DNA of 64,000 bases, from contig JAGUWD010000007.1 in the NCBI GenBank assembly GCA_020062545.1, forward strand, positions 1 through 64,000. The letters run 5' to 3'. The notes under the pieces were generated by a model. The model did no database searches, was not told the origin of the DNA, and saw nothing but the letters and a program-made list of their open reading frames with translations. Positions 39,643 to 49,056 of the stretch are shown one piece after another. How positions within the stretch are numbered: position 1 is the first letter of the stretch; the number at the start of each line of letters is the position of its first letter. A program made the translations under genes and the position numbers. The DNA comes from Thermodesulfovibrionales bacterium (GTDB lineage: Bacteria > Nitrospirota > Thermodesulfovibrionia > Thermodesulfovibrionales > Dissulfurispiraceae).

Positions 39643-41418
39643 ATGACAAAAAGCGGTGTGAGGTTTCTCATTTTTCTGCAATTGATTATAGCCATAATAG
39701 CAGCAGTTCCTTCACTCGTGCATTCCGGCGAGATCATTATAAAGCCAGGAAAATTCGACCACTTCAATATCTCAATGCCAGACAGGATAGTTGCCGGAGA
39801 AGAGGTCTCCATAAGATTGCAGGCAGTGGATGCCTTTAATAACATTATCACTAATTTCGGAGAGACCGGAAAGGAGTTCCATGCAACGGTTTCCGGCTCT
39901 GCCTCGATAAACCCTGCAACCTTTAAATCAACCTCCTTTATAAACGGAACTTTAACGATAAACATTTTGGATAAGGTCGCCGAGACCATTAACCTTTCTA
40001 TAAAGGAGAGCGGTATCCCCATCCCTCTTCTGTCAAAAGATTTGACCATAACCCCCAGCAAACTCAATTCTTTTGTGATAAAAGGACCGAGAACAGCCCA
40101 TGCAGGTGAAAAATTCGATGTAAAGATCATTGCAAAGGACTCCTTTGGGAACACTGTTTCAGAGCCGATTTTCGGGAAGAATATGAATCTTATATTCAAG
40201 GGCAATGCCGAACCCAGGATCGATATGCCTGCAATCCCTGACTTCAAAAATGGTATATGCTATGTCTCACTTATATCACAAAAGGCAGGTACTGCAATAG
40301 TCGAGGCAAAGGATTTAATCACGGGGAGTTCTGGGACAAGCGAAAAAATCGAAATAATCAACGGTCCTGTGAATTCATTCAGAGTCTTCGTTCCCAAAGA
40401 AGTTATTGCAGGCGAGCCCTTTGAAGTGTCCGTAGTCGCCGTTGACCGTTTTGGCAATGTCGTATCAAATTATTCTACAACAGGGAGCGGTGTGATAATA
40501 ACTTCATCCGGCAAATTTAAACCATTCCCTTCCTCGTTACCGGCGTATGAATTCATAAACGGGCAGGCAAAATTTGATCTCAGATACGATGCTGCCGAAG
40601 ATATATCCATAATCATCACAGAAATGGGGAAGATCCAAAAAGGCATGAGCGAGGGCATAAAGGTGGTTTCGCCGATACCAGAGAGGTATGAAATTACGAC
40701 CCCTGATTCTGCAGTTGCAGGGCAGAAGTTCAAGATAAAGATAACAGTCTACAACCAACTCGGGCATGTAATCAGGAATTACAATATAGTCGGACCTGAT
40801 GTCCAGCTTTCTACAACAGGTACAGGAACACTTATGCCTAACAGGATACCCGCATCCGAGTTCGTGAATGGCACAGCAGTCGTTGAGGTTCAATACAACA
40901 AGTCTGAATCTTTTGCAATTACTGCCGGTCCTGTAAAACCTGCAGTGGCTGTAAAGAAACCTGCTACAGCACCAGCTAAACATCTGGCAAAGGCAGCGCC
41001 ACCTGCAAAGGAGCTAAAGGAGTCGAAGAAGCAGAAGAAGGCAAAAGAAGAAAAAAAGGATAAAGAGAAGGAGAAAAAAGTAGAGGCAAAGGCCATTGAG
41101 ATTACAAATGTATCTCTTGTTGAGCCAAAGAAGAAGTCCACCATCTCGATACACATCCCGAATCTCAATACAGCCGTAAAATACAGCGCATCTTCAGAAA
41201 CAATCGAGGGCAAAAAATGGATTGTTGTCAGGATAAAGCCGGCAGTGAGCAAAATAGAAAAGGCCGTGAAGTTCGAATCATCCTTTGTCGGCAATGTTGT
41301 GGTAGAGGAAGACAAGAAGGAAAAAGGTGCTGTGCTCGTTAAGATCGAACAACTAAAGCCCACAAAGTTTCATGTAACAAAGGGGAAAAACTCCCTTACC
41401 GTTATTTTGAAACACTGA
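39643..41418 (+). CDS. Exported protein with about four Ig-like repeats and a C-terminal AMIN-like domain
   Basis: Signal peptide; repeated (F)xVxxPxxxxAGexFxvxIxaxDxfGNxVxxY segments; C-term VKYSASSETIEGKKWIVVRIKPA...HVTKGKNSLTVILKH. Confidence 0.72.
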   Translation: MTKSGVRFLIFLQLIIAIIAAVPSLVHSGEIIIKPGKFDHFNISMPDRIVAGEEVSIRLQAVDAFNNIITNFGETGKEFHATVSGSASINPATFKSTSFINGTLTINILDKVAETINLSIKESGIPIPLLSKDLTITPSKLNSFVIKGPRTAHAGEKFDVKIIAKDSFGNTVSEPIFGKNMNLIFKGNAEPRIDMPAIPDFKNGICYVSLISQKAGTAIVEAKDLITGSSGTSEKIEIINGPVNSFRVFVPKEVIAGEPFEVSVVAVDRFGNVVSNYSTTGSGVIITSSGKFKPFPSSLPAYEFINGQAKFDLRYDAAEDISIIITEMGKIQKGMSEGIKVVSPIPERYEITTPDSAVAGQKFKIKITVYNQLGHVIRNYNIVGPDVQLSTTGTGTLMPNRIPASEFVNGTAVVEVQYNKSESFAITAGPVKPAVAVKKPATAPAKHLAKAAPPAKELKESKKQKKAKEEKKDKEKEKKVEAKAIEITNVSLVEPKKKSTISIHIPNLNTAVKYSASSETIEGKKWIVVRIKPAVSKIEKAVKFESSFVGNVVVEEDKKEKGAVLVKIEQLKPTKFHVTKGKNSLTVILKH

Positions 41419-41422
41419 CAAA

Positions 41423-41504
41423 TAAGGTAAAGGTAGAGGTAAAGGTAAAATAGAGGAAAGGGTTAAGCAAAGGCCTTTCTTTACCTTTGCCTTTACCTTT
41501 TTAC
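41423..41504. repeat. Inverted arrays of a degenerate GGTAAA hexamer
   Basis: AAGGTAAAGGTAGAGGTAAAGGTAAAATAGAGGAAAGG...CCTTTCTTTACCTTTGCCTTTACCTTTTTA. Confidence 0.75.
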
Positions 41505-41514
41505 TGTCTTAATT

Positions 41515-42420
41515 ATGGGATTCTTAGACAAACTAAAATCAGGCCTTACAAAGACAAAGAAGAATATTGTCGAGAGGGTTGAGTCAATACTCCTGAGCAG
41601 GAGTATTGACGATTCAGCCATTGAAGACATCGAAGAAGTGCTTATCACATCGGATGTTGGAGCAGAGGCTACAGATGAGATAGTAAGCCTTCTTAGAGAA
41701 AAAGTAAAATCTGGTGAAGTGAAGAACCCAGATGATGTAAAGTCCTGTTTAAAAAACGAAATGGCTCTATTGCTCGGCAAATCCCAGCCACTTGTAACCT
41801 TCGGAGAAAAGCCATTTGTAATCCTTACAGTTGGCGTCAACGGCGTGGGCAAAACCACGACCATAGGCAAGCTTGCATCGAGATTCGTATCTGAAGGAAA
41901 TACTGTAATCCTTGCTGCTGCGGATACATTCAGGGCTGCTGCAATAGAACAACTCGAAATATGGGCGAAGCGCTCAGGAGCGGATATAATCAAGCACCAG
42001 AGCGGCTCTGACCCTGCTGCCGTTGCCTTTGATGCTGTGGAGGCTGCAAAGGCGAGGGGAATCGATATAGTCATCATTGATACAGCAGGAAGGCTCCACA
42101 CAAAGAGCCACCTTATGGATGAACTTAAAAAGATTAACCGTGTCATCAAAAAATCCATACCCGATGCACCGCAGGAGATTCTTCTTATAGTTGATGCAAC
42201 AACAGGTCAAAATGCCTTGAGGCAGGCGCAGATATTCAACGAGGCAATAGGCATAACAGGCATTGCCCTTACAAAACTCGATGGCACTGCAAAGGGCGGG
42301 ATTATCTTTGCTATAAAGAAAGAGCTTGGCATACCTGTAAGGCTTATCGGCATAGGCGAGGGAGTTGACGACCTCAAAGATTTCGATCCCGAGGATTTTG
42401 TTACTGCCCTGTTTGAGTAA
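41515..42420 (+). CDS. ftsY: Signal recognition particle receptor FtsY
   Basis: VGVNGVGKTTTIGKLASRF; DTAGRLHTKSHLMDELKKI; TKLDGTAKGGIIFAI. Confidence 0.97.
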   Translation: MGFLDKLKSGLTKTKKNIVERVESILLSRSIDDSAIEDIEEVLITSDVGAEATDEIVSLLREKVKSGEVKNPDDVKSCLKNEMALLLGKSQPLVTFGEKPFVILTVGVNGVGKTTTIGKLASRFVSEGNTVILAAADTFRAAAIEQLEIWAKRSGADIIKHQSGSDPAAVAFDAVEAAKARGIDIVIIDTAGRLHTKSHLMDELKKINRVIKKSIPDAPQEILLIVDATTGQNALRQAQIFNEAIGITGIALTKLDGTAKGGIIFAIKKELGIPVRLIGIGEGVDDLKDFDPEDFVTALFE

Positions 42421-42533
42421 TAATTAGGCTCACCGTATAAATATCAAATTTAAACTTCCATATACCCCTAATTTTCACTGCCATGGTGTTGGCAATGTGG
42501 TCTGCTAAGCTTTCTTTAGGTAGGAGGTGCGGC

Positions 42534-43046
42534 ATGTTAAACAGAAGGGATATATTAAAGATTGCGGGGGCTTTTTGTGGTTTTGGCTTGACCAGCTTTT
42601 CTGCTACAGGCTTAAAAGCAAACAATGAGACAAAAGAAGAACCATTTATTTATTATTCTACAATCCATCCTGACGGCAGGATAATTATCCCGCAACTGCT
42701 CAGAAATAAAGTGAAGATGAAAGGCTACAGTAATGTATATATAGCACTGCATGTTTTTGACGACTGCATAAATATCTACTCTCAGCATGAATGGGATTGT
42801 CTGAAAGAAAAGATAAACAAAAATCTTAACGGCCCGACCAAGGGATATGCTGAGTATTTTATCGAGAGGGTCATCTCTTCTGTTCAGGGGACAAAAATAG
42901 ATAATCATGGCCGGATGTTTGTCAGTGATGAACTCAGAAATCATGTGGGTATTGGTGTTGGTGAAGACATTATAATACTGGACAGAGACCGTAAAATCGA
43001 GATCTGGAGCATGAAAAAATGGTATCCGGAAAAATTCAGGTCATGA
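42534..43046 (+). CDS. MraZ/SpoVT-AbrB-fold protein with N-terminal twin-arginine signal-like sequence
   Basis: MLNRRDILKIAGAFCGFGLTSFSATGLKA (RRDILK Tat-like motif + hydrophobic stretch), then two MraZ half-repeats HPDGRIIIPQLLRNKV and DNHGRMFVSDELRNHVGI, ending RKIEIWSMKKW. SD GGAGG upstream of the ATG. Confidence 0.82.
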   Translation: MLNRRDILKIAGAFCGFGLTSFSATGLKANNETKEEPFIYYSTIHPDGRIIIPQLLRNKVKMKGYSNVYIALHVFDDCINIYSQHEWDCLKEKINKNLNGPTKGYAEYFIERVISSVQGTKIDNHGRMFVSDELRNHVGIGVGEDIIILDRDRKIEIWSMKKWYPEKFRS

Positions 43047-43082
43047 AGCGGGTATATATAAAATTCAGATGGAGGGGCTGTC

Positions 43083-44009
43083 ATGTCATATAAATTCGAC
43101 TCTTTGATTATGATCCTCAATAAACTGGACAGTAAGGAAGAGGTGACGGTGCATTCCCTAATGAATGACCTCGAGATGAGCCAGAGGACTATATACCGTT
43201 ATATACAGACCTTGCAGATAGCCGGATTTCCGATTATTTATGACAGGGAAAAAGAGAGCTATGTTTTTAGCGAAGGTTATAGCTTAAGAAAGCCAAAATT
43301 GTCAGTTGAAGAAACCCTAACCCTTGCTCTTTCAAAAAAACTGCTAAAAAATTTCGGCCCTGACATAGAGAAGAGTCTTGGCAGCATAGAAGAGAAGCTT
43401 TCAGTTAAGAATGCCGACATCCCAAAGCACATTGTCCTTACTGCCGAAGAGATGCCGGCTTTTGTTGGCGCCAATCTTGGCATTATCCATCATGCAAGAA
43501 CAAACTATCAGAGGATTGAAATCGTTTACAGGGCATTGTATTCTGATGAAGAAACAGTGCGTAAGGTTGACCCTTATTATCTCTTTTTTCAAGATGGCTT
43601 CTGGCATTTAAGAGGATACTGCCATCTGAGAGAGGAGTTAAGAACATTCGCACTTGACAGGATAATATCAGTTAAAATTCTCAATGAATACTTCATCCCG
43701 CAGAATATCTCTCCTGAAGACGAGCTTTCCGGTGCATTCGGTACGATGGTCGATGGAGAGCCGGTTGAAGTAGTGCTAAGATTTGACGCTGATATTAAGC
43801 CATATGTCTTGAGAAAAAAATGGCATAAGAGCCAAAAAGAAAGAGAACTCAAGGACGGTTCCCTCGAAATGACATTTACCGTAAATGGTACCAATGGCAT
43901 AAAACCGTGGATTTATCAATGGCTGCCGCATGTGGATGTGGGTGAGCCGGAAGAATTAAAAAGGCTCGTTGATAAGGATTTAAAAGAAGCGGCAAAAAGG
44001 AACGGATGA
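43083..44009 (+). CDS. HTH + WYL-domain transcriptional regulator
   Basis: N-term HTH (VHSLMNDLEMSQRTIYRYIQTLQIAGFPI), WYL region VYRALYSDEETVRKVDPYYLFFQDGFWHLRGYCHLREELRTFALDRI. Confidence 0.92.
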   Translation: MSYKFDSLIMILNKLDSKEEVTVHSLMNDLEMSQRTIYRYIQTLQIAGFPIIYDREKESYVFSEGYSLRKPKLSVEETLTLALSKKLLKNFGPDIEKSLGSIEEKLSVKNADIPKHIVLTAEEMPAFVGANLGIIHHARTNYQRIEIVYRALYSDEETVRKVDPYYLFFQDGFWHLRGYCHLREELRTFALDRIISVKILNEYFIPQNISPEDELSGAFGTMVDGEPVEVVLRFDADIKPYVLRKKWHKSQKERELKDGSLEMTFTVNGTNGIKPWIYQWLPHVDVGEPEELKRLVDKDLKEAAKRNG

Positions 44010-44194
44010 AATTAGTTTGGCTTATGCGCAATCTTGCACTTAGACAGCAAATAAAATATGAGCGTGAAAGAAGACGCTTGATTAAACTTATCCTCGTGCC
44101 TCTTGTTGTCTTGCTTGCAATAGTTATAGCTATGAACCTCGGAAGGCTGTTTAAAACTGCCTATCAGCTTTTACAGTCAGCGGTTTGTAGGTGA
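44006..44194 (+). CDS. Small single-TM basic protein
   Basis: 4-bp overlap with the WYL gene; RRRLIKLILVPLVVLLAIVIAMNL. Confidence 0.6.
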   Translation: MKLVWLMRNLALRQQIKYERERRRLIKLILVPLVVLLAIVIAMNLGRLFKTAYQLLQSAVCR

Positions 44195-44463
44195 TGAGAT
44201 TTTTTATCTTATGTTTTATCCCGTAATAATCGAAACAGGTTTCTTCGCTGATTGAATAAGGGCAGGAAAATTTACATCAGCCAAGAGTAATAATTCAAAC
44301 TGCTTAAATAGTAAATGTGTCCAAGTTTTGACGAATCAAAGTTTTTGAGATTATCCATAATGACAAGTGACGTATCTGGCTGTACATTGAAAAGCAGTAT
44401 AATTATGCAAAAAATCAAAAGATCATTGAAAAACAGGGATGTCCAAAATGGCATCTATACAAA

Positions 44464-44967
44464 TTACAGATCTTTATTTAATACAGGTAGTCTGCCTGTG
44501 ACTCGAACATGGATAGATAACAGATACTTTTCTAATGCCAAAGCTAAAAGTGTTTTCTCAGAGACAAGTTTAATTGTATAGACAACCAGTTCTCCATCAG
44601 CAATTTGCCTTTTGATATCAGCAGGCACATCAGCATCGCTATGCCAATCATTGTATTTAAACCGTGGGGTGCACACCTCTCGCGAATTTGGTTCATATAT
44701 AAGACCCATATGCTTCCATACCCTGCCACCTAAGTCCCCTTCGCTTTTCCCGATATACCAGATATCTCTCTGACAACTTTCTATTGGGATATTCCAGTTA
44801 TCAGAGAGTGCCTCTGCATATAAATAAATACCTGTGCAGTCCCCAAAAGGTACTTTTTCTCCCTTGTGGAAATTAAAGTGCCACGGCTTACTATACTGAA
44901 CATTTGCTTCAATGCCTTGAATTTTGATGAAATTCTCAATATGGCTTCTAATATCCTTAACCTTCAT
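44464..44967 (-). CDS. GIY-YIG-like nuclease-domain protein
   Basis: GIYLYAEAL...DIWYIGKSEGDLGGRVWKH...RLPVLNKDL. Confidence 0.65.
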   Translation of the reverse strand: MKVKDIRSHIENFIKIQGIEANVQYSKPWHFNFHKGEKVPFGDCTGIYLYAEALSDNWNIPIESCQRDIWYIGKSEGDLGGRVWKHMGLIYEPNSREVCTPRFKYNDWHSDADVPADIKRQIADGELVVYTIKLVSEKTLLALALEKYLLSIHVRVTGRLPVLNKDL

Positions 44968-45219
44968 AAGTTTCTACCTATTCAATTTTGCAATTATAAC
45001 ATGAAGCTCCAAATGAAGCACAAGAGGCAGAAGAGGAGCATACAACAATTTTATCTAACTCCGGCTAATGCTTTATTTCAGTCACGGTAAATCCGCAGTG
45101 AATCATTGACAATTGAAAATTGAAAATGTCCTCAATAATAGAGCAGTCTTTAAGACTGCCATACTGCTGGCAGCAGGATATGTTATTTTCTTAATAAATC
45201 TTATTTTGGATGGAAAGAC

Positions 45220-45594
45220 ATGATAGAGAAAAAGGTCGGCATCTTCTTTTTTGTTGAAAACGAGATATTAATGGATGCTGTGCCTGTTGCGAATGGTGAG
45301 CCTTATGGAGATGCAATTCAGTACAGCAGCCATTATGAATTCTGGGAAAGTCTTGTACCCAGAACAATAACCGAAAGGGAATTCAAGGCAAGGGCGTATG
45401 ATGCTCATCCTCGGGGAAGGGTTGTGTATTTCCCGAAGAAAAAGAAGTTCTGCATCTATCATGACGCATGCCTGAAATCAAATGCTGAACTCAGCAAAGT
45501 AGTAGAAAACTTTGGACTGAAAGACATGGATGCCGAATTTGCAAATGACGAACATTACAAATGCGCCGGATGCAATCCTTATTTTCTTGATTAA
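45220..45594 (+). CDS. Hypothetical protein (124 aa)
   Basis: Intact ORF in the accessory island. Confidence 0.65.
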   Translation: MIEKKVGIFFFVENEILMDAVPVANGEPYGDAIQYSSHYEFWESLVPRTITEREFKARAYDAHPRGRVVYFPKKKKFCIYHDACLKSNAELSKVVENFGLKDMDAEFANDEHYKCAGCNPYFLD

Positions 45595-45635
45595 ATTGCC
45601 ATGCGCCTTTCGAGAAACAATATGAGGAGGTTCGC

Positions 45636-46070
45636 ATGAAAGAAGAATTAGGAGTAAGATTTAAAGGCGGTATCATAGAAGGCACTATACAAAATATGGA
45701 AACAGGAGAGATTTCAAATGTAAGGCATTATCTGTTCTGCACTGACCTTGAGTTCTTTACAATTGCAAAAATAGAGCGTGTGGATAGTTTTAAACTACCG
45801 GACAATTCATGTCAGATTTCGGTTGATTGCAGCGGACTGGACAGCATAGGACAGGTTTTTAAATTGGATCTGAACTTCTTTCCTGAATCTGTAGAGACAA
45901 AAGACAGGCTGCTTGAAGATTTGAAGGTTGATTCTATCTTTGTTGTTAGAGGGGCGTATGGCATAATAGACAATCCACCTCTTATTACCTTAACCGACCC
46001 TCATTACGAACCTGTTTATTCTCGGTCTCTTGAAAATGAGATAAGGGAGGTTTTCAAAGTAAATAAGTGA
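45636..46070 (+). CDS. Hypothetical protein (144 aa)
   Basis: Intact ORF, RBS GAGGAGG upstream of the ATG. Confidence 0.7.
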   Translation: MKEELGVRFKGGIIEGTIQNMETGEISNVRHYLFCTDLEFFTIAKIERVDSFKLPDNSCQISVDCSGLDSIGQVFKLDLNFFPESVETKDRLLEDLKVDSIFVVRGAYGIIDNPPLITLTDPHYEPVYSRSLENEIREVFKVNK

Positions 46071-46147
46071 TTGTGTAGCGAGAAAATGCAAAATGAGGAG
46101 CATTAAAAGTGTGTTCTCTGTAATCCTTATTTTCTTATTAAATTGCC

Positions 46148-46438
46148 ATGCCGATTATCGAAAAACATTGTGAGGAATCCATTCAATTATTTGGAAAACC
46201 TTATGCAGAAATCCATAAGTGGCTTGATGAATTTGCCGGAAGCAAGGAATATGGCTACAGGCACAGAAGAAAACGACACCATGAAGATGGCATCCGTCAG
46301 GTTATATAGCTTTTCGGAATAGAAGCAGGTGAAGCGGCAAGACAGCACATAATCTTTGATCTGAAGGAGGATGGCTGGACTGATAGAGATCGATTTCCGA
46401 AGGATGAGAGAGATTATATTGAAATGGGGCTGTTTTGA
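46148..46438 (+). pseudogene. DUF6915-like protein interrupted by one in-frame TAG
   Basis: MPIIEKHCEESIQLFGKPYAEIHKWLDEFAGSKEYGYRHRRKRHHEDGIRQVI*LFGIEAGEAARQHIIFDLKEDGWTDRDRFPKDERDYIEMGLF*: the frame continues coherently after the stop. Confidence 0.7.
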
Positions 46439-46511
46439 CTGCCACACTGCTGGCAACAGCATGGGTTATAATGAGCTATAAACACCAAACCTGAATGGAG
46501 GTTTAATCATA

Positions 46512-47987
46512 ATGACACTTGATAAGAACGCTTTTCTCAGTAAATCCCTTTTCCTCAGAGGGCTCAGGTGTTACAAGTCCCTTTATCTTCATAAATACCA
46601 GCCTGAGTTAAGGGGTGAAGTTCCTGAATTTCAGAATTCTCTACTTGAAAGTGGCATGGATGTTGGGATGTATGCCAGAAAATTATTTCCTGATGGAATA
46701 GAGATTCCTTTTGATGAGATGTCAATCGCAGAGCAGATTGATAAGACAAAGAAGACAATTGATGTAGGGGCAACGACATTATATGAGGCGGCATTTAATT
46801 ATGATGATGTATTTATTAAGGCCGATATCTTGCACAAAGGCAAGGGAGGATGGAAAATATACGAGGTAAAATCTTCCACATCTGTTAAAGATTATCATCT
46901 TGAAGATATTGCAGTTCAGTATTATGTCATAAAAGGCATAGGACTTCCTGTTTCAAAGGTATGTCTTGCCCATATAAACAACCAGTATGTGAGGAATGGG
47001 GAGATAGAGGTTGATGAGCTATTTGCCATTGTCGATTTAACTGATTCTGTGATAGAAAAACAGGACTTTATCAAAGACGAAATTGAAAAGATGAGGGATA
47101 TATTAAAGGACAGCATGCCGGATATAGAGATTGGCAAACATTGCTCCGAACATTACGATTGCGACTTTAAGGGACATTGCTGGAAGCATATACCTGAAAA
47201 CTCTATTTTCAGCATAGAAAGCAACTGGATAGATAAATTTTCATACTATAGACAGGGAATAGTGCATTTTGAAGACCTGCCAATGGATAAGTTAAACAAT
47301 AAACAGAGGATGTATGTTGAGGCATTTCTTGAGAAAAAGGATTTTGTTGAAAGGGAAGAAATAGAAAACTTTCTCTCTGCACTGTGGTATCCAATGTATT
47401 TTCTTGATTTTGAGACATTCTATACTTCTATTCCGTTGTATGAGGGGACAAGACCATACCAGCAGATTCCCTTTCAATATTCTCTACATTACATTGAAAA
47501 TAAAGGGGCTAATCCCAAACACTCTGAATATGTTGCCGCTCCGAATTGTGATCCAAGAAAGGAACTATTGGAAAAGCTTTTAGCTGAAATACCTACCAAT
47601 GCATGTGTAATTGTCTATAACCAAACCTTTGAAAAAGGCGTACTAAAGGGACTTGCCGAAGCTTTTCCTGCATATGCAGACTGGATTGTGCCTTTTATCG
47701 AAAATATAAGGGACTTGATGGTTCCTTTCAGAAGAAAAGCCCTCTATCATTGGCAAATGTATGGTTCGCATTCCATAAAGGCCGTTCTTCCTGCGCTTAT
47801 ACCTGAATTGAGCTATGAAGGATTGGAAATAGCTGACGGAGGCATGGCAATGGATGCATATTTTCACATGTGCCGGTCAAAAGACCCTGATGAAATAGAA
47901 AAAATCCGCACATCATTGCTTGAATACTGCAGACTCGATACGCTTGCAATGGTGAGGATACTGGAGAGGCTATACAAGCTTAAGTAG
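46512..47987 (+). CDS. DUF2779-family predicted nuclease (PD-(D/E)XK-like + RNase H-like exonuclease)
   Basis: [73 protein letters not shown]. Confidence 0.88.
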   Translation: MTLDKNAFLSKSLFLRGLRCYKSLYLHKYQPELRGEVPEFQNSLLESGMDVGMYARKLFPDGIEIPFDEMSIAEQIDKTKKTIDVGATTLYEAAFNYDDVFIKADILHKGKGGWKIYEVKSSTSVKDYHLEDIAVQYYVIKGIGLPVSKVCLAHINNQYVRNGEIEVDELFAIVDLTDSVIEKQDFIKDEIEKMRDILKDSMPDIEIGKHCSEHYDCDFKGHCWKHIPENSIFSIESNWIDKFSYYRQGIVHFEDLPMDKLNNKQRMYVEAFLEKKDFVEREEIENFLSALWYPMYFLDFETFYTSIPLYEGTRPYQQIPFQYSLHYIENKGANPKHSEYVAAPNCDPRKELLEKLLAEIPTNACVIVYNQTFEKGVLKGLAEAFPAYADWIVPFIENIRDLMVPFRRKALYHWQMYGSHSIKAVLPALIPELSYEGLEIADGGMAMDAYFHMCRSKDPDEIEKIRTSLLEYCRLDTLAMVRILERLYKLK

Positions 47988-48957
47988 CTGTTTGAGTAAG
48001 GCTTCCGATTTTTCTGATCTTTTTATATCTCTCTTCTATCAACTTCGCAGGGCTTTTTGATTGGAGTGGTTCCAGAGACTTCAAGATATATTCTACTAAC
48101 CTTTTTGCTGTTGTTTCTGGCTCCCTGTGTGCGCCGCCGAGGGGCTCAGGAATAATGTCATCGATAATCTTGAATGACTTCAAATCATCGGCAGTGAGTT
48201 TCAATGCGTCTGCTGCCCTTGAGAAGTCATCGGCAGTAAGCTCCCCACCTTTTCTCCATAGAATAGCTGCACAACCTTCAGGCGAGATTACTGAATATAC
48301 AGAATGCTCCAACATGTAAAGTCTATCTGCAATGCTTAATGCAAGGGCGCCACCGCTTCCACCTTCGCCTATCACTATGGAGATTACCGGGGTTCTGATC
48401 CTCGACATCTCCATGAGATTTGTTGCTATTGCCTCTGCCTGCCCTCTCTCCTCAGCGCCTATTCCTGGATAAGCCCCTGGCGTATCGATAAAGGTCACGA
48501 TAGGCATCTTAAATCTCTCTGCCAGTTTCATTAATCTCAGCGCCTTTCTGTATCCTTCTGGATTGGGCTGCCCGAAGTTTCTGAATATCCTTTCCTTTGT
48601 GCCTCTGCCTTTCTGATGACCAATAATGACCATAGGGATACCGTTAATCTTTCCAACTCCCCCTACAATTGCAGGGTCATCCGCGAATCTTCTGTCTCCG
48701 TGCAGTTCGATGAAATCCTCAACTATCATACCGATATAATCGAGTGTGTACGGCCTTTCGGGATGGCGCGCTATCATGGTCTTTTGCCACGGAGTGAGAT
48801 TTGAAAATATCTCTGAGCGTAATTCCTTTGCCTTTTTTTCGAGGCGCTTTATTTCCGATGCTATATCTATTTCCGTGCCATCGGAAAGCTTTCTAAGTTC
48901 TTCAATCTTTGTTTCGAGGTCTTCTAATGGTTTTTCAAAATCAAGGTAATAACCCAT
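47980..48957 (-). CDS. accA: Acetyl-CoA carboxylase carboxyltransferase subunit alpha
   Basis: [51 protein letters not shown]. Confidence 0.97.
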   Translation of the reverse strand: MGYYLDFEKPLEDLETKIEELRKLSDGTEIDIASEIKRLEKKAKELRSEIFSNLTPWQKTMIARHPERPYTLDYIGMIVEDFIELHGDRRFADDPAIVGGVGKINGIPMVIIGHQKGRGTKERIFRNFGQPNPEGYRKALRLMKLAERFKMPIVTFIDTPGAYPGIGAEERGQAEAIATNLMEMSRIRTPVISIVIGEGGSGGALALSIADRLYMLEHSVYSVISPEGCAAILWRKGGELTADDFSRAADALKLTADDLKSFKIIDDIIPEPLGGAHREPETTAKRLVEYILKSLEPLQSKSPAKLIEERYKKIRKIGSLTQTAT

Positions 48958-48973
48958 GGCATCTCCGCAATAT

Positions 48974-49056
48974 TTTAAGTAGTCAAGTAGTTAGTAGTTA
49001 AGGGTTAAGGGGACAGAATTTCTAACCCTTGACTACTTAAATACTTAACTGCTTAT
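48974..49056. repeat. Inverted arrays of a degenerate AAGTAGTY repeat
   Basis: TTAAGTAGTCAAGTAGTTAGTAGTTAAGGGTTAAGGGG...CTAACCCTTGACTACTTAAATACTTAACTGCTTA. Confidence 0.75.

Noticed and set aside
44272-44454. 60-aa minus-strand ORF between the WYL operon and the GIY-YIG-like gene
   Set aside because: AT-rich, no clear RBS or conserved motif; insufficient support.
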